Positions 41,551 to 49,013 of a stretch of DNA of 64,000 bases are shown piece by piece. The notes below the pieces were generated by a model, which worked only from the letters and a program-made list of their open reading frames with translations, made no database searches and was not told the DNA's origin. Source of the DNA: Rhodovulum robiginosum (GTDB lineage: Bacteria > Pseudomonadota > Alphaproteobacteria > Rhodobacterales > Rhodobacteraceae). Positions within the stretch are counted from its first letter, which is position 1. The number at the start of each line of letters is the position of its first letter. The stretch covers positions 62,001 through 126,000 of the forward strand of contig NZ_RWGU01000049.1 of assembly GCF_003944755.1 (NCBI RefSeq), written 5' to 3'. Both the position numbers and the translations under genes were made by a program.

Positions 41551-42627
41551 ATGTCCGATGCCACGACCCATCTGCTGCTGCCGTACATCCTGGCGGCGCA
41601 GGCCCAGAAGCATGCCACCCACAACGAGGCGCTGCGGATCCTCGACGGGCTCGTGCAGCTTTCCGTCCTTGATCGCGATCTGGCAGCACCCCCGGCAGGC
41701 CCGGCGGACGGCGACCGCTACATTGTCGCCTCGGGCGCGACGGGCGACTGGGCGGGGTGGGACCTGAACGTCGCACTCTGGACCGACGGCGCGTGGCTGC
41801 GCCTGCCGCCCCGGACTGGCTGGCGGGCGTGGGTCGAAGACGAGGGCCTGCTGCTGGTCTACGATGGCGCGGGCTGGATCGGCACGACGCCCGCGGCGCT
41901 GCAGAACATGGCGCTCCTCGGGCTCGGCACGACGGCGGATGCGTCGAACCCGTTCTCGGCCAAGCTGAACGCGGCGCTCTGGACAGCGAAGACCGTCGCC
42001 GAAGGCGGAACCGGCGATCTGTTCTACACCATGAACAAGGAGGCCGCGGGCGACGACCTCGGGCTGACGCTCCAGACCGGCTTCGTGACCAAGGCGCTGG
42101 TCGGGCTCTTCGGCTCCGACCGTTTCCGCCTCGCGGTCTCCGCCGACGGCGGCACCTTCTTCGACGGGCTCAGCGTCGACAACGCCACCGGCATCGTCGA
42201 CCAGCCCCGGCTGCCGCGGTTCAAGGCCTATACCAACTACGACAACTATGTCGGTGTGGGGGCCTGGACGAAGATCGGCCTCAACAACGCCGACTACAAC
42301 GACCAGGGGGCGTTCGACGCCGCCAACAACCACTTCGTGGCGCCTGCGGACGGCACCTACATCTTCGGCGGCACGCTGCTCTACAAGATGAACGCCAGCA
42401 CGTCGGCGCGGATGAGCGGGCGGCTCGTGCTGAACGGCACGACCGAGATCCGCGGCTCGTTCGGCGAGATCAGCGGCGCGCATGTCTCGGAGGCGACGGC
42501 CCTCTCGCTTCACACGATGGTCGCGCTCACCGCCGGCGACACCGTCGAGCTTCAGGGCAACTTCCGCGCCGCGGATGGCTACTTCGCCGCCGACCAGACC
42601 TCGTTCTGGGGGGCCAAGATCGGCTGA
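41551..42627 (+). CDS. DUF2793 tail fibre-like protein with C1q-like tip
   Basis: A 358-residue protein. The N-terminal THLLLPYILAAQAQKHATHN, EALRILDGLVQLSVL and GDRYIVASGATGDWAGW are the DUF2793 signature. The C-terminal third (YTNYDNYVGVGAWTKIGLNN, FVAPADGTYIFGGTLLYKMN, TAGDTVELQGNFRAADGYFA) has the jelly-roll pattern of C1q/TNF-like receptor-binding tips. It is the likely receptor-binding fibre. Confidence 0.88.
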   Translation: MSDATTHLLLPYILAAQAQKHATHNEALRILDGLVQLSVLDRDLAAPPAGPADGDRYIVASGATGDWAGWDLNVALWTDGAWLRLPPRTGWRAWVEDEGLLLVYDGAGWIGTTPAALQNMALLGLGTTADASNPFSAKLNAALWTAKTVAEGGTGDLFYTMNKEAAGDDLGLTLQTGFVTKALVGLFGSDRFRLAVSADGGTFFDGLSVDNATGIVDQPRLPRFKAYTNYDNYVGVGAWTKIGLNNADYNDQGAFDAANNHFVAPADGTYIFGGTLLYKMNASTSARMSGRLVLNGTTEIRGSFGEISGAHVSEATALSLHTMVALTAGDTVELQGNFRAADGYFAADQTSFWGAKIG

Positions 42628-42639
42628 GGGAGGCACGCC

Positions 42640-42930
42640 ATGGCCCCACAACGCCCGGAGGACGGGTTCGTCCGCATGCCCGAGCACGAGTTCGAGGCGA
42701 TCCTTGCGCGGGCGGCCGAGGAAGGCGCGAAGCGCGCACTGGCCGATGTCGGACTCGAGGGCGACGAAGCCGCGCTCGACATCCGCGACCTGCGCTCGAT
42801 GCTGGACTTGCTCCGATTGGTGCGCCGCACGGCCGTGCAGACGGTCGTCCGCGCGGTCACCACCGCGATCCTTCTCGCGCTGCTCGCGGGCGTCGCCATC
42901 AAGCTGAAGGTCTTCGGCAACGGCCCGTAG
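42640..42930 (+). CDS. DUF6127-like small membrane protein
   Basis: A 96-residue protein, EDGFVRMPEHEFEAILARAA, with an acidic region and a C-terminal membrane helix (VRAVTTAILLALLAGVAIKL). It precedes the lysis genes by a terminator. Pattern fits DUF6127, a small family seen next to endolysins; a holin-like role is possible but not shown. Confidence 0.75.
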   Translation: MAPQRPEDGFVRMPEHEFEAILARAAEEGAKRALADVGLEGDEAALDIRDLRSMLDLLRLVRRTAVQTVVRAVTTAILLALLAGVAIKLKVFGNGP

Positions 42931-42961
42931 TCCCAGCCATCCGACATGTTTGACCCACCGG

Positions 42962-42986
42962 ACCCGCCCTTCGAGGCGGGTTTTCT
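42962..42986 (+). terminator. Rho-independent terminator
   Basis: Perfect 7-bp stem ACCCGCC (42962-42968) with GGCGGGT (42975-42981), loop CTTCGA (a stable UUCG-type tetraloop within it), followed by TTTCTC. It ends the structural operon just ahead of the endolysin gene. Confidence 0.8.
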
Positions 42987-43005
42987 CATTTCTGGAGGAC
43001 CCCCT

Positions 43006-43680
43006 ATGACCACGAATTTCTACGACCACTGGCGCGAGGTGCCAGAGGATGACTGGCGCTGGCCGAATTTCAGCCCGGACGAAATCGCGTGCCGGGGCAC
43101 CGGCAAGCTGCTGGTCAATGAACAGGCGCTCGACAAGCTGCAGGCGCTGCGTGACCGGCTCGGCAAGCCGCTGATCGTCCGCTCGGCCTACCGCAGCCCC
43201 GAGCACAACCGCGCGGTCGGTGGTGCGACCCGCTCCAAGCACCTCGACGGCGCTGCATTCGACATCGCCATGGCGAACCACGATCCCGTGGCGTTCGAGG
43301 CGGCTGCGCGCAAGGTCGGGTTCCTCGGCTTCGGCTTCTACCCGCGGTCCGGATTCATGCACATCGACCTCGGCCCCGCGCGCCAATGGGGCGAGCGCTT
43401 CCCTGCGCGCCCGGCGCCATTCGCGGCCGAGACCCCGCCGGCGCGCGAGATCCTGGTGCAGAGCCGCACGATGAAAGGCGGAGGGGCGGCTGGCGTCGCA
43501 ACGCTGGGTGCGGCCGGCGTGGAGGTGGCGCAACAGGTGCTGGCCGAGACGCAGACCGCCATCCTGCCGCTCGTGCCGTATCTTGCCACGCTGCGCTGGG
43601 TGTTCATCGCCGTCGCGCTCGGCGGCATCGCGGTCACGATTTACGCCCGCCTCGACGATTGGCGTCGGGGGCGGCGGTGA
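43006..43680 (+). CDS. M15 peptidase endolysin with C-terminal membrane helix
   Basis: A 224-residue protein, MTTNFYDHWREVPEDDWRWP. It carries the peptidase M15 zinc site: His79 and Asp86 in SKHLDGAAFDIAM and His119 in GFMHIDLG. A C-terminal membrane helix (LRWVFIAVALGGIAVTIYAR) suggests tethering to the inner membrane. TGGAGGA precedes ATG 43006. It hydrolyses D-Ala peptide bonds in peptidoglycan to lyse the host. Confidence 0.9.
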   Translation: MTTNFYDHWREVPEDDWRWPNFSPDEIACRGTGKLLVNEQALDKLQALRDRLGKPLIVRSAYRSPEHNRAVGGATRSKHLDGAAFDIAMANHDPVAFEAAARKVGFLGFGFYPRSGFMHIDLGPARQWGERFPARPAPFAAETPPAREILVQSRTMKGGGAAGVATLGAAGVEVAQQVLAETQTAILPLVPYLATLRWVFIAVALGGIAVTIYARLDDWRRGRR

Positions 43681-43934
43681 TTGCCGGTTTGCTCACCGGG
43701 TTCGCCGCCAGCCCGTGGGTGCGGGCGGCGGTGCGCTACGGCGCCATTGTCCTCGCCGTGCTCCTGTTCCTCCTTTCGCTTCGGCGCTCCGGGGAGCGAG
43801 CGGGACGCCTCGCCGAACGCCTTGAGACCACGGAGAAGGCCAATGATGTCCACCGCCGGATGCTGGAGGCTGCGGCTCGCCGCCCTCGTGATCACCACGA
43901 GCTTGCTGAGCGGCTGCGCGACGGTTCGTTCTGA
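43677..43934 (+). CDS. Rz-like inner-membrane spanin subunit
   Basis: An 85-residue protein from GTG 43677 overlapping the endolysin stop. One N-terminal membrane helix (VRYGAIVLAVLLFLLSLRRS) is followed by a charged coiled-coil (GRLAERLETTEKANDVHRRM). That is the topology of an i-spanin. The lipoprotein gene at 43843 is nested in its 3' half in another frame. Confidence 0.75.
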   Translation: MIAGLLTGFAASPWVRAAVRYGAIVLAVLLFLLSLRRSGERAGRLAERLETTEKANDVHRRMLEAAARRPRDHHELAERLRDGSF

Positions 43935-44091
43935 GGACGGCAGGCTCGCGACGTGCCCGCCCGTGGTCGAGTACAGCCGGGAGTTCCAAGCGCGGGCGGC
44001 CGAGGAACTGGCCCTGCTGCCGCATGGCTGGGCCATTGGCGAGATGCTTGCCGACTACGCCGTGATGCGGGAACAGGCGCGGGTGCGCTGA
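43843..44091 (+). CDS. Rz1-like outer-membrane lipoprotein spanin subunit
   Basis: An 82-residue lipoprotein from ATG 43843 (or 43846), GGAGAAGG ahead. Signal peptide RLRLAALVITTSLLSGC with lipobox LLSGC, then TCPPVVEYSREFQARAAEEL. It overlaps 92 bp of the Rz-like gene in another frame, the embedded Rz/Rz1 architecture. With the i-spanin it spans the periplasm and fuses inner and outer membranes at lysis. It marks the probable right end of prophage genes. Confidence 0.85.
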   Translation: MMSTAGCWRLRLAALVITTSLLSGCATVRSEDGRLATCPPVVEYSREFQARAAEELALLPHGWAIGEMLADYAVMREQARVR

Positions 44092-44112
44092 TCCTCCGGC
44101 ACTTGTCGCGGA

Positions 44113-45471
44113 TTACGCGTCGCGCCCGGCGCCGAACCCGGGGCTATCGGTCGGCAAAATGAGTGATGCCTCGAAGCCGGAAGATCCACCAGGTCGCGGC
44201 GATTTCAGAACGAGCGAGCTTCCGATCCGGTTCGCGATGGCCGCGACGATGGCAAGGCCAAGCCCGCTGCCATCGGTGCTTGCGTTCGCCCGTTCGAAGC
44301 GTGCCGTCAGGCGGTCGAGCATCTCGCGCGGCACCACGGGACCATCGTTCGCGACAACGAGGTGGCCGTCCGCCGTCAGCGTCACCTCGACTGCCAAATT
44401 TTCCGCTCCGTGACGGAGAGCGTTTTCCACAAGGTTTCGGCACAAGATGGCGAAGGCGTCGGGGTCAAGGTCCGACATGACAGCTGCGTCGGGAAGATTC
44501 AGCACGATGCGGCCAGGAGCGCCCGCGCGTCCGATATCGTCTACCACGACGCGTGCGACCGCCCTCAGGTCTGCGCTCCGGTCCATCCGCAGCCTCCCGC
44601 CTTCCGCCCGCGCGAGCTGCATGAGGCGTTCGGAGAGTCGGGTCAGGCGTTTGAGTGTCGCCTCGATCTCAGTGGCACGAGCTTCGGTCGCCGGCTCGTG
44701 CGTCTCCGTTTTCAGCCGCTGCGCCTGAGCGATTGCGCCGGCCAGCGGCGTTCTCAACTCGTGTGCCGCGTTCGCGGCAAAGCTGCGCTCGGCCTCGAAC
44801 GCATCGCGCAGCCGGGCCAGAAGGCCGTTGAGTGTCGTGGCCAGCGGACCAATCTCCGTCGGCAGATCGCTCGCGGGAACCTCCGACAAGTCACGGGCGT
44901 TGCGCGCCTCCAGCCGAGCGCGGAACCGGCGCAGGGGATCCAGGCTGAAGCGGACCGCCAGGATGATGGCCGCAAGCGCGACCGGCAGGACGATCAGCAG
45001 CGGCAGGCCGAGGCCCATCTGGATTTCGCGCGCGACCGCCGTTCGATGCGCCAGCGGCTCGGCCACGGTGATCCGGATCGTGTCCTGAAGCGCCGCGTCG
45101 CTGTAGAGCCGGTGGGTTGCGGTCTGCCGAAACCCCTGACCCTCCCAGTGCGGGAACACGGCAGGGTCGGCCGCGTGCGATTGCAGCAGGATGCGCCCCT
45201 CGGCATCGCGGACGAGGTAGGTGAACAGCTCGTCGTGCTCCCGGATGGGCGCGAGCCGTTGCGTCACGCCCTGATCTTCCCGGCCGACGATGTCGGTCAC
45301 CGCAAGCGGCAGGATCCGTTCCGCAGTCTCCCGCAGGGCGCTGTCGAAGACCTCGTCCAGCTCGCCCCGGACGATCACGGCCGTCACCGTCGCCGCGAGC
45401 AGCCACAGCACCGTAAGCGCCAAGCCGAGCGACAGGCCGAGTCGGCCCTGAAGGCTCGCGGGCCATCTCAT
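44113..45471 (-). CDS. Two-component sensor histidine kinase (QseC/TctE type)
   Basis: A 452-residue kinase. Transmembrane helix near the N-terminus (LGLALTVLWLLAATVTAVIV), periplasmic sensor, second helix (PLLIVLPVALAAIILAVRF), HAMP (LDPLRRFRARLEARNARDLS), H-box AANAAHELRTPLAGAIAQAQ, N-box CRNLVENALRH and G-box TDGSGLGLAIVAAIANRI. Its start overlaps the stop of the response regulator by 4 bp, so the pair is one operon. Context (ferric reductase, metal ATPase) suggests a metal or redox stimulus. Confidence 0.93.
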   Translation of the reverse strand: MRWPASLQGRLGLSLGLALTVLWLLAATVTAVIVRGELDEVFDSALRETAERILPLAVTDIVGREDQGVTQRLAPIREHDELFTYLVRDAEGRILLQSHAADPAVFPHWEGQGFRQTATHRLYSDAALQDTIRITVAEPLAHRTAVAREIQMGLGLPLLIVLPVALAAIILAVRFSLDPLRRFRARLEARNARDLSEVPASDLPTEIGPLATTLNGLLARLRDAFEAERSFAANAAHELRTPLAGAIAQAQRLKTETHEPATEARATEIEATLKRLTRLSERLMQLARAEGGRLRMDRSADLRAVARVVVDDIGRAGAPGRIVLNLPDAAVMSDLDPDAFAILCRNLVENALRHGAENLAVEVTLTADGHLVVANDGPVVPREMLDRLTARFERANASTDGSGLGLAIVAAIANRIGSSLVLKSPRPGGSSGFEASLILPTDSPGFGAGRDA

Positions 45472-46127
45472 GGACGGCCCAGCCTGTAGCCCATGCCGCG
45501 CTCAGTCTCGATGACCGACGTCCCCAGCTTCTTGCGCAGGCGGCTTACATGCACCTCGATGGTGTTGCTCTCCACCTCGGCGTCGAAGGCGTAGAGCTTC
45601 TCCTCTAGCTGTGCCTTGGACAGCAGCTGACCGGGACGTGCGAGGAAGGCTTCGAACAGCGCCCATTCCCTTGCGGTCAGTTGCACCGGCTTGCCCTCGC
45701 GATGAACGCTGCGGGCGGCGAGATCGATTTCCAGCGGCCCGTGGGTGACGATTGGATTAGGGTTTCCGCTGTAGCGTCGAGCGACAGACCCGATCCGCGC
45801 GGAGAGTTCGGCAAGGTCGAAGGGCTTCACCAGATAATCGTCGGCACCCGCGTTGAGGCCCTCGATGCGGTCCGATACCTGATCGAGCGCGGTCAGGATG
45901 ATGACCGGCGTCACGTCGCCCCGCGCGCGCAGGCCCTTGAGGAAGGTGATGCCGCGCCCGTCCGGCAGCATGAGGTCGAGCAGGATGAGGTCGTAGGACG
46001 TGGCCCGCACCGCGTCGCCCGCCGCGTCAAGCCGCATGACCCAGTCGACCGATTGGCCATCCGCCGCGATCTGGTCGCGCACGGCCGCGCCGAGAGTCGT
46101 GTCGTCCTCGATCAGCAGTATGCGCAT
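45468..46127 (-). CDS. OmpR/PhoB-type response regulator
   Basis: A 219-residue regulator, MRILLIEDDTTLGAAVRDQI. Phospho-acceptor Asp51 in LILLDLMLPDG, Lys in YLVKPFDLAEL, and a C-terminal winged helix (KAQLEEKLYAFDAEVESNTI, EVHVSRLRKKLGTSVIETER). It is divergent from the PepSY gene; the intergenic region carries two inverted tandem half-site pairs, consistent with autoregulation and control of the redox genes. Start at 46127 chosen for the canonical N-terminus; an upstream in-frame extension to 46160 is unlikely. Confidence 0.94.
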   Translation of the reverse strand: MRILLIEDDTTLGAAVRDQIAADGQSVDWVMRLDAAGDAVRATSYDLILLDLMLPDGRGITFLKGLRARGDVTPVIILTALDQVSDRIEGLNAGADDYLVKPFDLAELSARIGSVARRYSGNPNPIVTHGPLEIDLAARSVHREGKPVQLTAREWALFEAFLARPGQLLSKAQLEEKLYAFDAEVESNTIEVHVSRLRKKLGTSVIETERGMGYRLGRP

Positions 46128-46171
46128 GGTCGTCCCCGTCCTGTCCCGATGACCCTCCATGATCCGTCTGA

Positions 46172-46221
46172 CTGACGCGAAGCTGAAGCCGATGGGCCAA
46201 GCCCCTTCAGGCTGCCGTCAG
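46172..46221. promoter_or_regulatory. OmpR-type operator: two oppositely oriented CTGACG-N5-CTGAAG boxes
   Basis: CTGACG (46172) and CTGAAG (46183) form an 11-bp-period direct repeat on the plus strand. On the minus strand CTGACG (46221-46216) and CTGAAG (46210-46205) form the same pair with the half-sites in reversed order. The site lies between the divergent response-regulator and PepSY genes. OmpR-family dimers bind tandem half-sites with this period. Confidence 0.65.
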
Positions 46222-46272
46222 CTTCGCCGCGCATGAAGTGCATTAAGAGGCGAGCGACGAGGAGTTTGGCCC

Positions 46273-46590
46273 ATGAAGAAGACATTGACAATTCTCGGCT
46301 TTCTCGCGGTCTTCCCGGCCGGCGTCGCGCTGGCGGACGACGACTGCTTCGTGCCGATGGCCGACTGGCAGCCGCGCGACGCCGTCGCCCGGCTTGCCGA
46401 GGAGAACGGCTGGACGGTGCGCCGCATCAAGATCGACGACGGCTGCTACGAGATCGACGGTCGGGATGCCGAGGGGCGCCGAATCGAGGTGACGGTCCAC
46501 CCGGCCACGCTGGAAGTGATCGAGTTCGAATACGAGGACGACGAGGACGATCGACGCGAGCGGGACCGAGAGGGAGGCGACGATGACTGA
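46273..46590 (+). CDS. Secreted PepSY-domain protein
   Basis: A 105-residue protein with a signal peptide (MKKTLTILGFLAVFPAGVAL, cut before DDDCF). The PepSY core is WQPRDAVARLAEENGWTVRR, IKIDDGCYEIDGRDAEGRRI and EVTVHPATLEVIEFEYED. The acidic tail (DDEDDRRERDREGGDDD) suggests cation binding. PepSY domains often modulate neighbouring redox membrane proteins. Overlaps the next gene by 8 bp. Confidence 0.9.
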   Translation: MKKTLTILGFLAVFPAGVALADDDCFVPMADWQPRDAVARLAEENGWTVRRIKIDDGCYEIDGRDAEGRRIEVTVHPATLEVIEFEYEDDEDDRRERDREGGDDD

Positions 46591-47932
46591 TGCAGTGCAT
46601 CGCGCCGGTGATGTCCCGGCGCCCGGCGTTCCGACACTGCCCCGGCTCCCCGTCATATCGCCTCTGCCCATGATGGGCCCGTTGCTGGTGGCGCTGCCAT
46701 GCCTGCTGGCGGCGCTGCTCGGGTTCAACACCTATGCGCCCTATGGCGCGGATGCGGCGCTCGGCATTGCAGTTGGGGCCGCGGCGGTTGTCGCAATGGC
46801 GCAGACCCTGATCCTCGCCGCACGGCCGCCCTTGGTGGAGCCGTTGTTCGGCGGTCTCGACCGCATGTACCGGGTCCACAAATGGCTGGGCATCTCCGCG
46901 ATCATCCTGATGATTTTGCATCAGCAGATCGAGCCGGACTTCGAGCGGACGGTTCGTGAAACCGGCCTTGGTGAACTGGGTGAAGAGGCGGGCGAGCTCG
47001 CCTTCAACGCGCTTCTCGCGCTGATTGCCGTCAGCTGGTTCCGGCGGTTGCCCTTCATCGGGCTTGAAATCCCCTATCAGATCTGGCGCTTCAGCCATCG
47101 TTTCATGGGCGCCCTGTTTGCTATGGTGGTCTTTCACCAGTTCTTCGTCGACATGCCGACCGGGGTAGATTCATCGCTCTCGGTGCTTCTGAACACATTC
47201 GGCATCGCCGGAGTCGCTGCGTGGTTCTTCACCGAGTTGGTCGCCCCGCGGCTGCGGCGTCGGGAGTTTACCGTGAGCGAGATCAGCCAGACCGGTGACA
47301 CCACCACACTGACGCTCAGCCCGAAAGGTCGGGCCATGCGGTGGCGTCCGGGGCAATTCGCCTTCGTCCGTGCGCCAGAGGCAGGACTGTCCGAGCCGCA
47401 CCCCTTCACGATCGCCAGCGCCCCGCGCCCTGACGGTACCCTGACGTTCTCCATCCGGGGCTTGGGTGGCTGGACACGAAGCCTGCCCGCCATCTTGCGG
47501 ACCGGAACGCGCGTGCAGGTCGAAGGGCCATATGGACGGTTCAATTTCCGCAAGGGCGGTGCGCGCCAGATATGGCTGGCGGGCGGCATCGGCATCACGC
47601 CCTTCCTCGCCTGGGCGGAAAGCCTGACCGAGGCGGAGAGGCGCGACATTCACCTCGTCCATTGCGTCCGGACGCAAGAGGAAGCGATCGGGGTAGAGAC
47701 GCTGCGCGCTGCGGCCGCCCGCAACCCGAGGTTCAGTTTCGAGGTGGTCGTCTCGACGCGCGATGGCCGACTCACGGCCGAGCGCCTGATCAGCGCGGCG
47801 CCGTTCGCGGTCAAGGATGCGGATCTGTGGTTCTGCGGCCCGACCGGCCTGAAGGACGGACTCCTCAAGGGCCTGAAGGCACAGGACCAGATGCCGCGGC
47901 GGGTCCGCTTCGAGCAGTTCGAATTCGCCTGA
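46583..47932 (+). CDS. Ferric-reductase-like flavocytochrome
   Basis: A 449-residue protein. The N-terminal half has six or so membrane helices with haem-ligand histidines (RVHKWLGISAIILMILHQQI, FSHRFMGALFAMVVFHQFFV). The C-terminal half is a ferredoxin-reductase type FAD/NAD(P)H module: FAD motif HPFTIASAPRPDG and nucleotide-binding WLAGGIGITPFLAW, ending VRFEQFEFA. It moves electrons from NAD(P)H through FAD and haem across the membrane, probably to a metal or the flavinylated partner. Confidence 0.9.
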   Translation: MTDAVHRAGDVPAPGVPTLPRLPVISPLPMMGPLLVALPCLLAALLGFNTYAPYGADAALGIAVGAAAVVAMAQTLILAARPPLVEPLFGGLDRMYRVHKWLGISAIILMILHQQIEPDFERTVRETGLGELGEEAGELAFNALLALIAVSWFRRLPFIGLEIPYQIWRFSHRFMGALFAMVVFHQFFVDMPTGVDSSLSVLLNTFGIAGVAAWFFTELVAPRLRRREFTVSEISQTGDTTTLTLSPKGRAMRWRPGQFAFVRAPEAGLSEPHPFTIASAPRPDGTLTFSIRGLGGWTRSLPAILRTGTRVQVEGPYGRFNFRKGGARQIWLAGGIGITPFLAWAESLTEAERRDIHLVHCVRTQEEAIGVETLRAAAARNPRFSFEVVVSTRDGRLTAERLISAAPFAVKDADLWFCGPTGLKDGLLKGLKAQDQMPRRVRFEQFEFA

Positions 47933-47986
47933 GAAAGGGCCTGTCACATCGCCACGCCAGCCGTGTGGCTCTCGCCTGCGCCTTTT

Positions 47987-48018
47987 GGCCCCGCTCTCAC
48001 CGGCGGGGCCTTTTCTTC
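47987..48018 (+). terminator. Rho-independent terminator after the flavocytochrome
   Basis: Perfect 8-bp stem GGCCCCGC (47987-47994) with GCGGGGCC (48003-48010), 8-nt loop, followed by TTTTCTTCC. It separates the PepSY-flavocytochrome unit from the next unit, which starts with its own operator directly after. Confidence 0.92.
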
Positions 48019-48068
48019 CTGACGGCAACCTGAAGCGGGAATCGCTGCGCCGTCAGCAAGCCCTCAGG
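48019..48068. promoter_or_regulatory. Second OmpR-type operator, matching the one at 46172
   Basis: CTGACG (48019) and CTGAAG (48030), 11-bp period on the plus strand; 15 of 18 bases agree with the first operator. An inverse pair, CTGACG (48056-48051) and CTGAGG (48067-48062), follows on the minus strand. It lies upstream of the Asp-rich protein gene. The same response regulator probably binds here. Confidence 0.6.
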
Positions 48069-48112
48069 TCGGTTCTCCAGATTGGTCTCAGCAGACGAAA
48101 GGAGACCCTGCC

Positions 48113-48493
48113 ATGAAAAAGACCCTGACACTTCTGGTCGCATCCACGGCGCTGACCGCCGTGATCGGCGTCCCCGCCTGGAGTGCGGTGCAAGCCCCGG
48201 CCGATAGCGTCCTTCGGCCCATTGCCGCGCTCTTCGATGACTCATCGCAAGCCATGCCGCTCGTTCTCGCAAGCGACGATGACGACGACGACGACCGCTG
48301 GCGGGACGGTTCGCGTCGAGGACACGACGACGACGACGATGACGACGATGACGACGACTGCGACGAGGACGATGACGATGACGATGACGATTGCCGCGGT
48401 GGCGCTCGCAATCCCGCGCCCGCCGGCACGGTCGCCCCTCCGCAGAACGGCCTCTTCGGGAACGGCGCACCTCCGCAGGTTCAGGTGAACTGA
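48113..48493 (+). CDS. Secreted poly-aspartate protein
   Basis: A 126-residue protein with a signal peptide (MKKTLTLLVASTALTAVIGV, cut near WSAVQA). The mature part contains long Asp runs with Cys, Arg and His between them, encoded by a GAC/GAT triplet repeat (about 48280-48395). Probably a periplasmic or extracellular cation-binding protein, fitting the metal transporters downstream. The triplet repeat may vary in length by slippage. AAAGGAG precedes the start. Confidence 0.8.
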   Translation: MKKTLTLLVASTALTAVIGVPAWSAVQAPADSVLRPIAALFDDSSQAMPLVLASDDDDDDDRWRDGSRRGHDDDDDDDDDDDCDEDDDDDDDDCRGGARNPAPAGTVAPPQNGLFGNGAPPQVQVN

Positions 48494-48531
48494 GCCGCTT
48501 CGCAGCCCCTCTCCGAACAAGGATCCATACG

Positions 48532-49002
48532 ATGAAATCGCTTCTCGCAACGCTCGCGCTGACCACGGCCCTGACGCTTCCCGCCCTCGCCATGGCGCGG
48601 CCGGTGACGCTCACCACGACCCTCAACAATTATGGCGGCGACGGGGCCTATCTCGCGCTCTACGTCACCGACGCTTCGGGCGCCTATGTCGGCAGCCTGT
48701 GGATGGCCGGCGACAAGTCCAAGTACTACGAGCACCTGAGCGACTGGTATCGCGCCACCGGCGGCGACACCGCGCAGGTAAACGGCATCACCGGCGCCAG
48801 CGTCGGCGCGGGCCGCACGCTCGAGATCACGCTCGACCTCGCCGACGCGCTCTTCGACGCGGGCTACACGCTCCACATCGATGCGGCCGTCGAGGACATG
48901 CGCGACAGCCCGAACGAGGTGGCCGTCCCGCTCACGACCGATGGCGCGGGCACGCCGGTGACCGGGCGCCGCTACGTCGCCAGCTTCGCCTACGACATGT
49001 GA
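48532..49002 (+). CDS. DUF2271 protein with ApbE flavinylation motif
   Basis: A 156-residue secreted protein (signal peptide MKSLLATLALTTALTLPALA, cut after MA). Core DUF2271 pattern: LNNYGGDGAYLALYVTDASG, YYEHLSDWYRATGGD and LADALFDAGYTLHIDAAVED. Residues 85-90 GITGAS carry the S/TGAS motif to which ApbE attaches FMN; Ser90 is the predicted acceptor. DUF2271 has been described as a flavinylation substrate in extracytosolic electron transfer. It lies upstream of the PepSY-reductase fusion and ApbE. Confidence 0.88.
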   Translation: MKSLLATLALTTALTLPALAMARPVTLTTTLNNYGGDGAYLALYVTDASGAYVGSLWMAGDKSKYYEHLSDWYRATGGDTAQVNGITGASVGAGRTLEITLDLADALFDAGYTLHIDAAVEDMRDSPNEVAVPLTTDGAGTPVTGRRYVASFAYDM

Positions 49003-49013
49003 GGAACGGGGCC

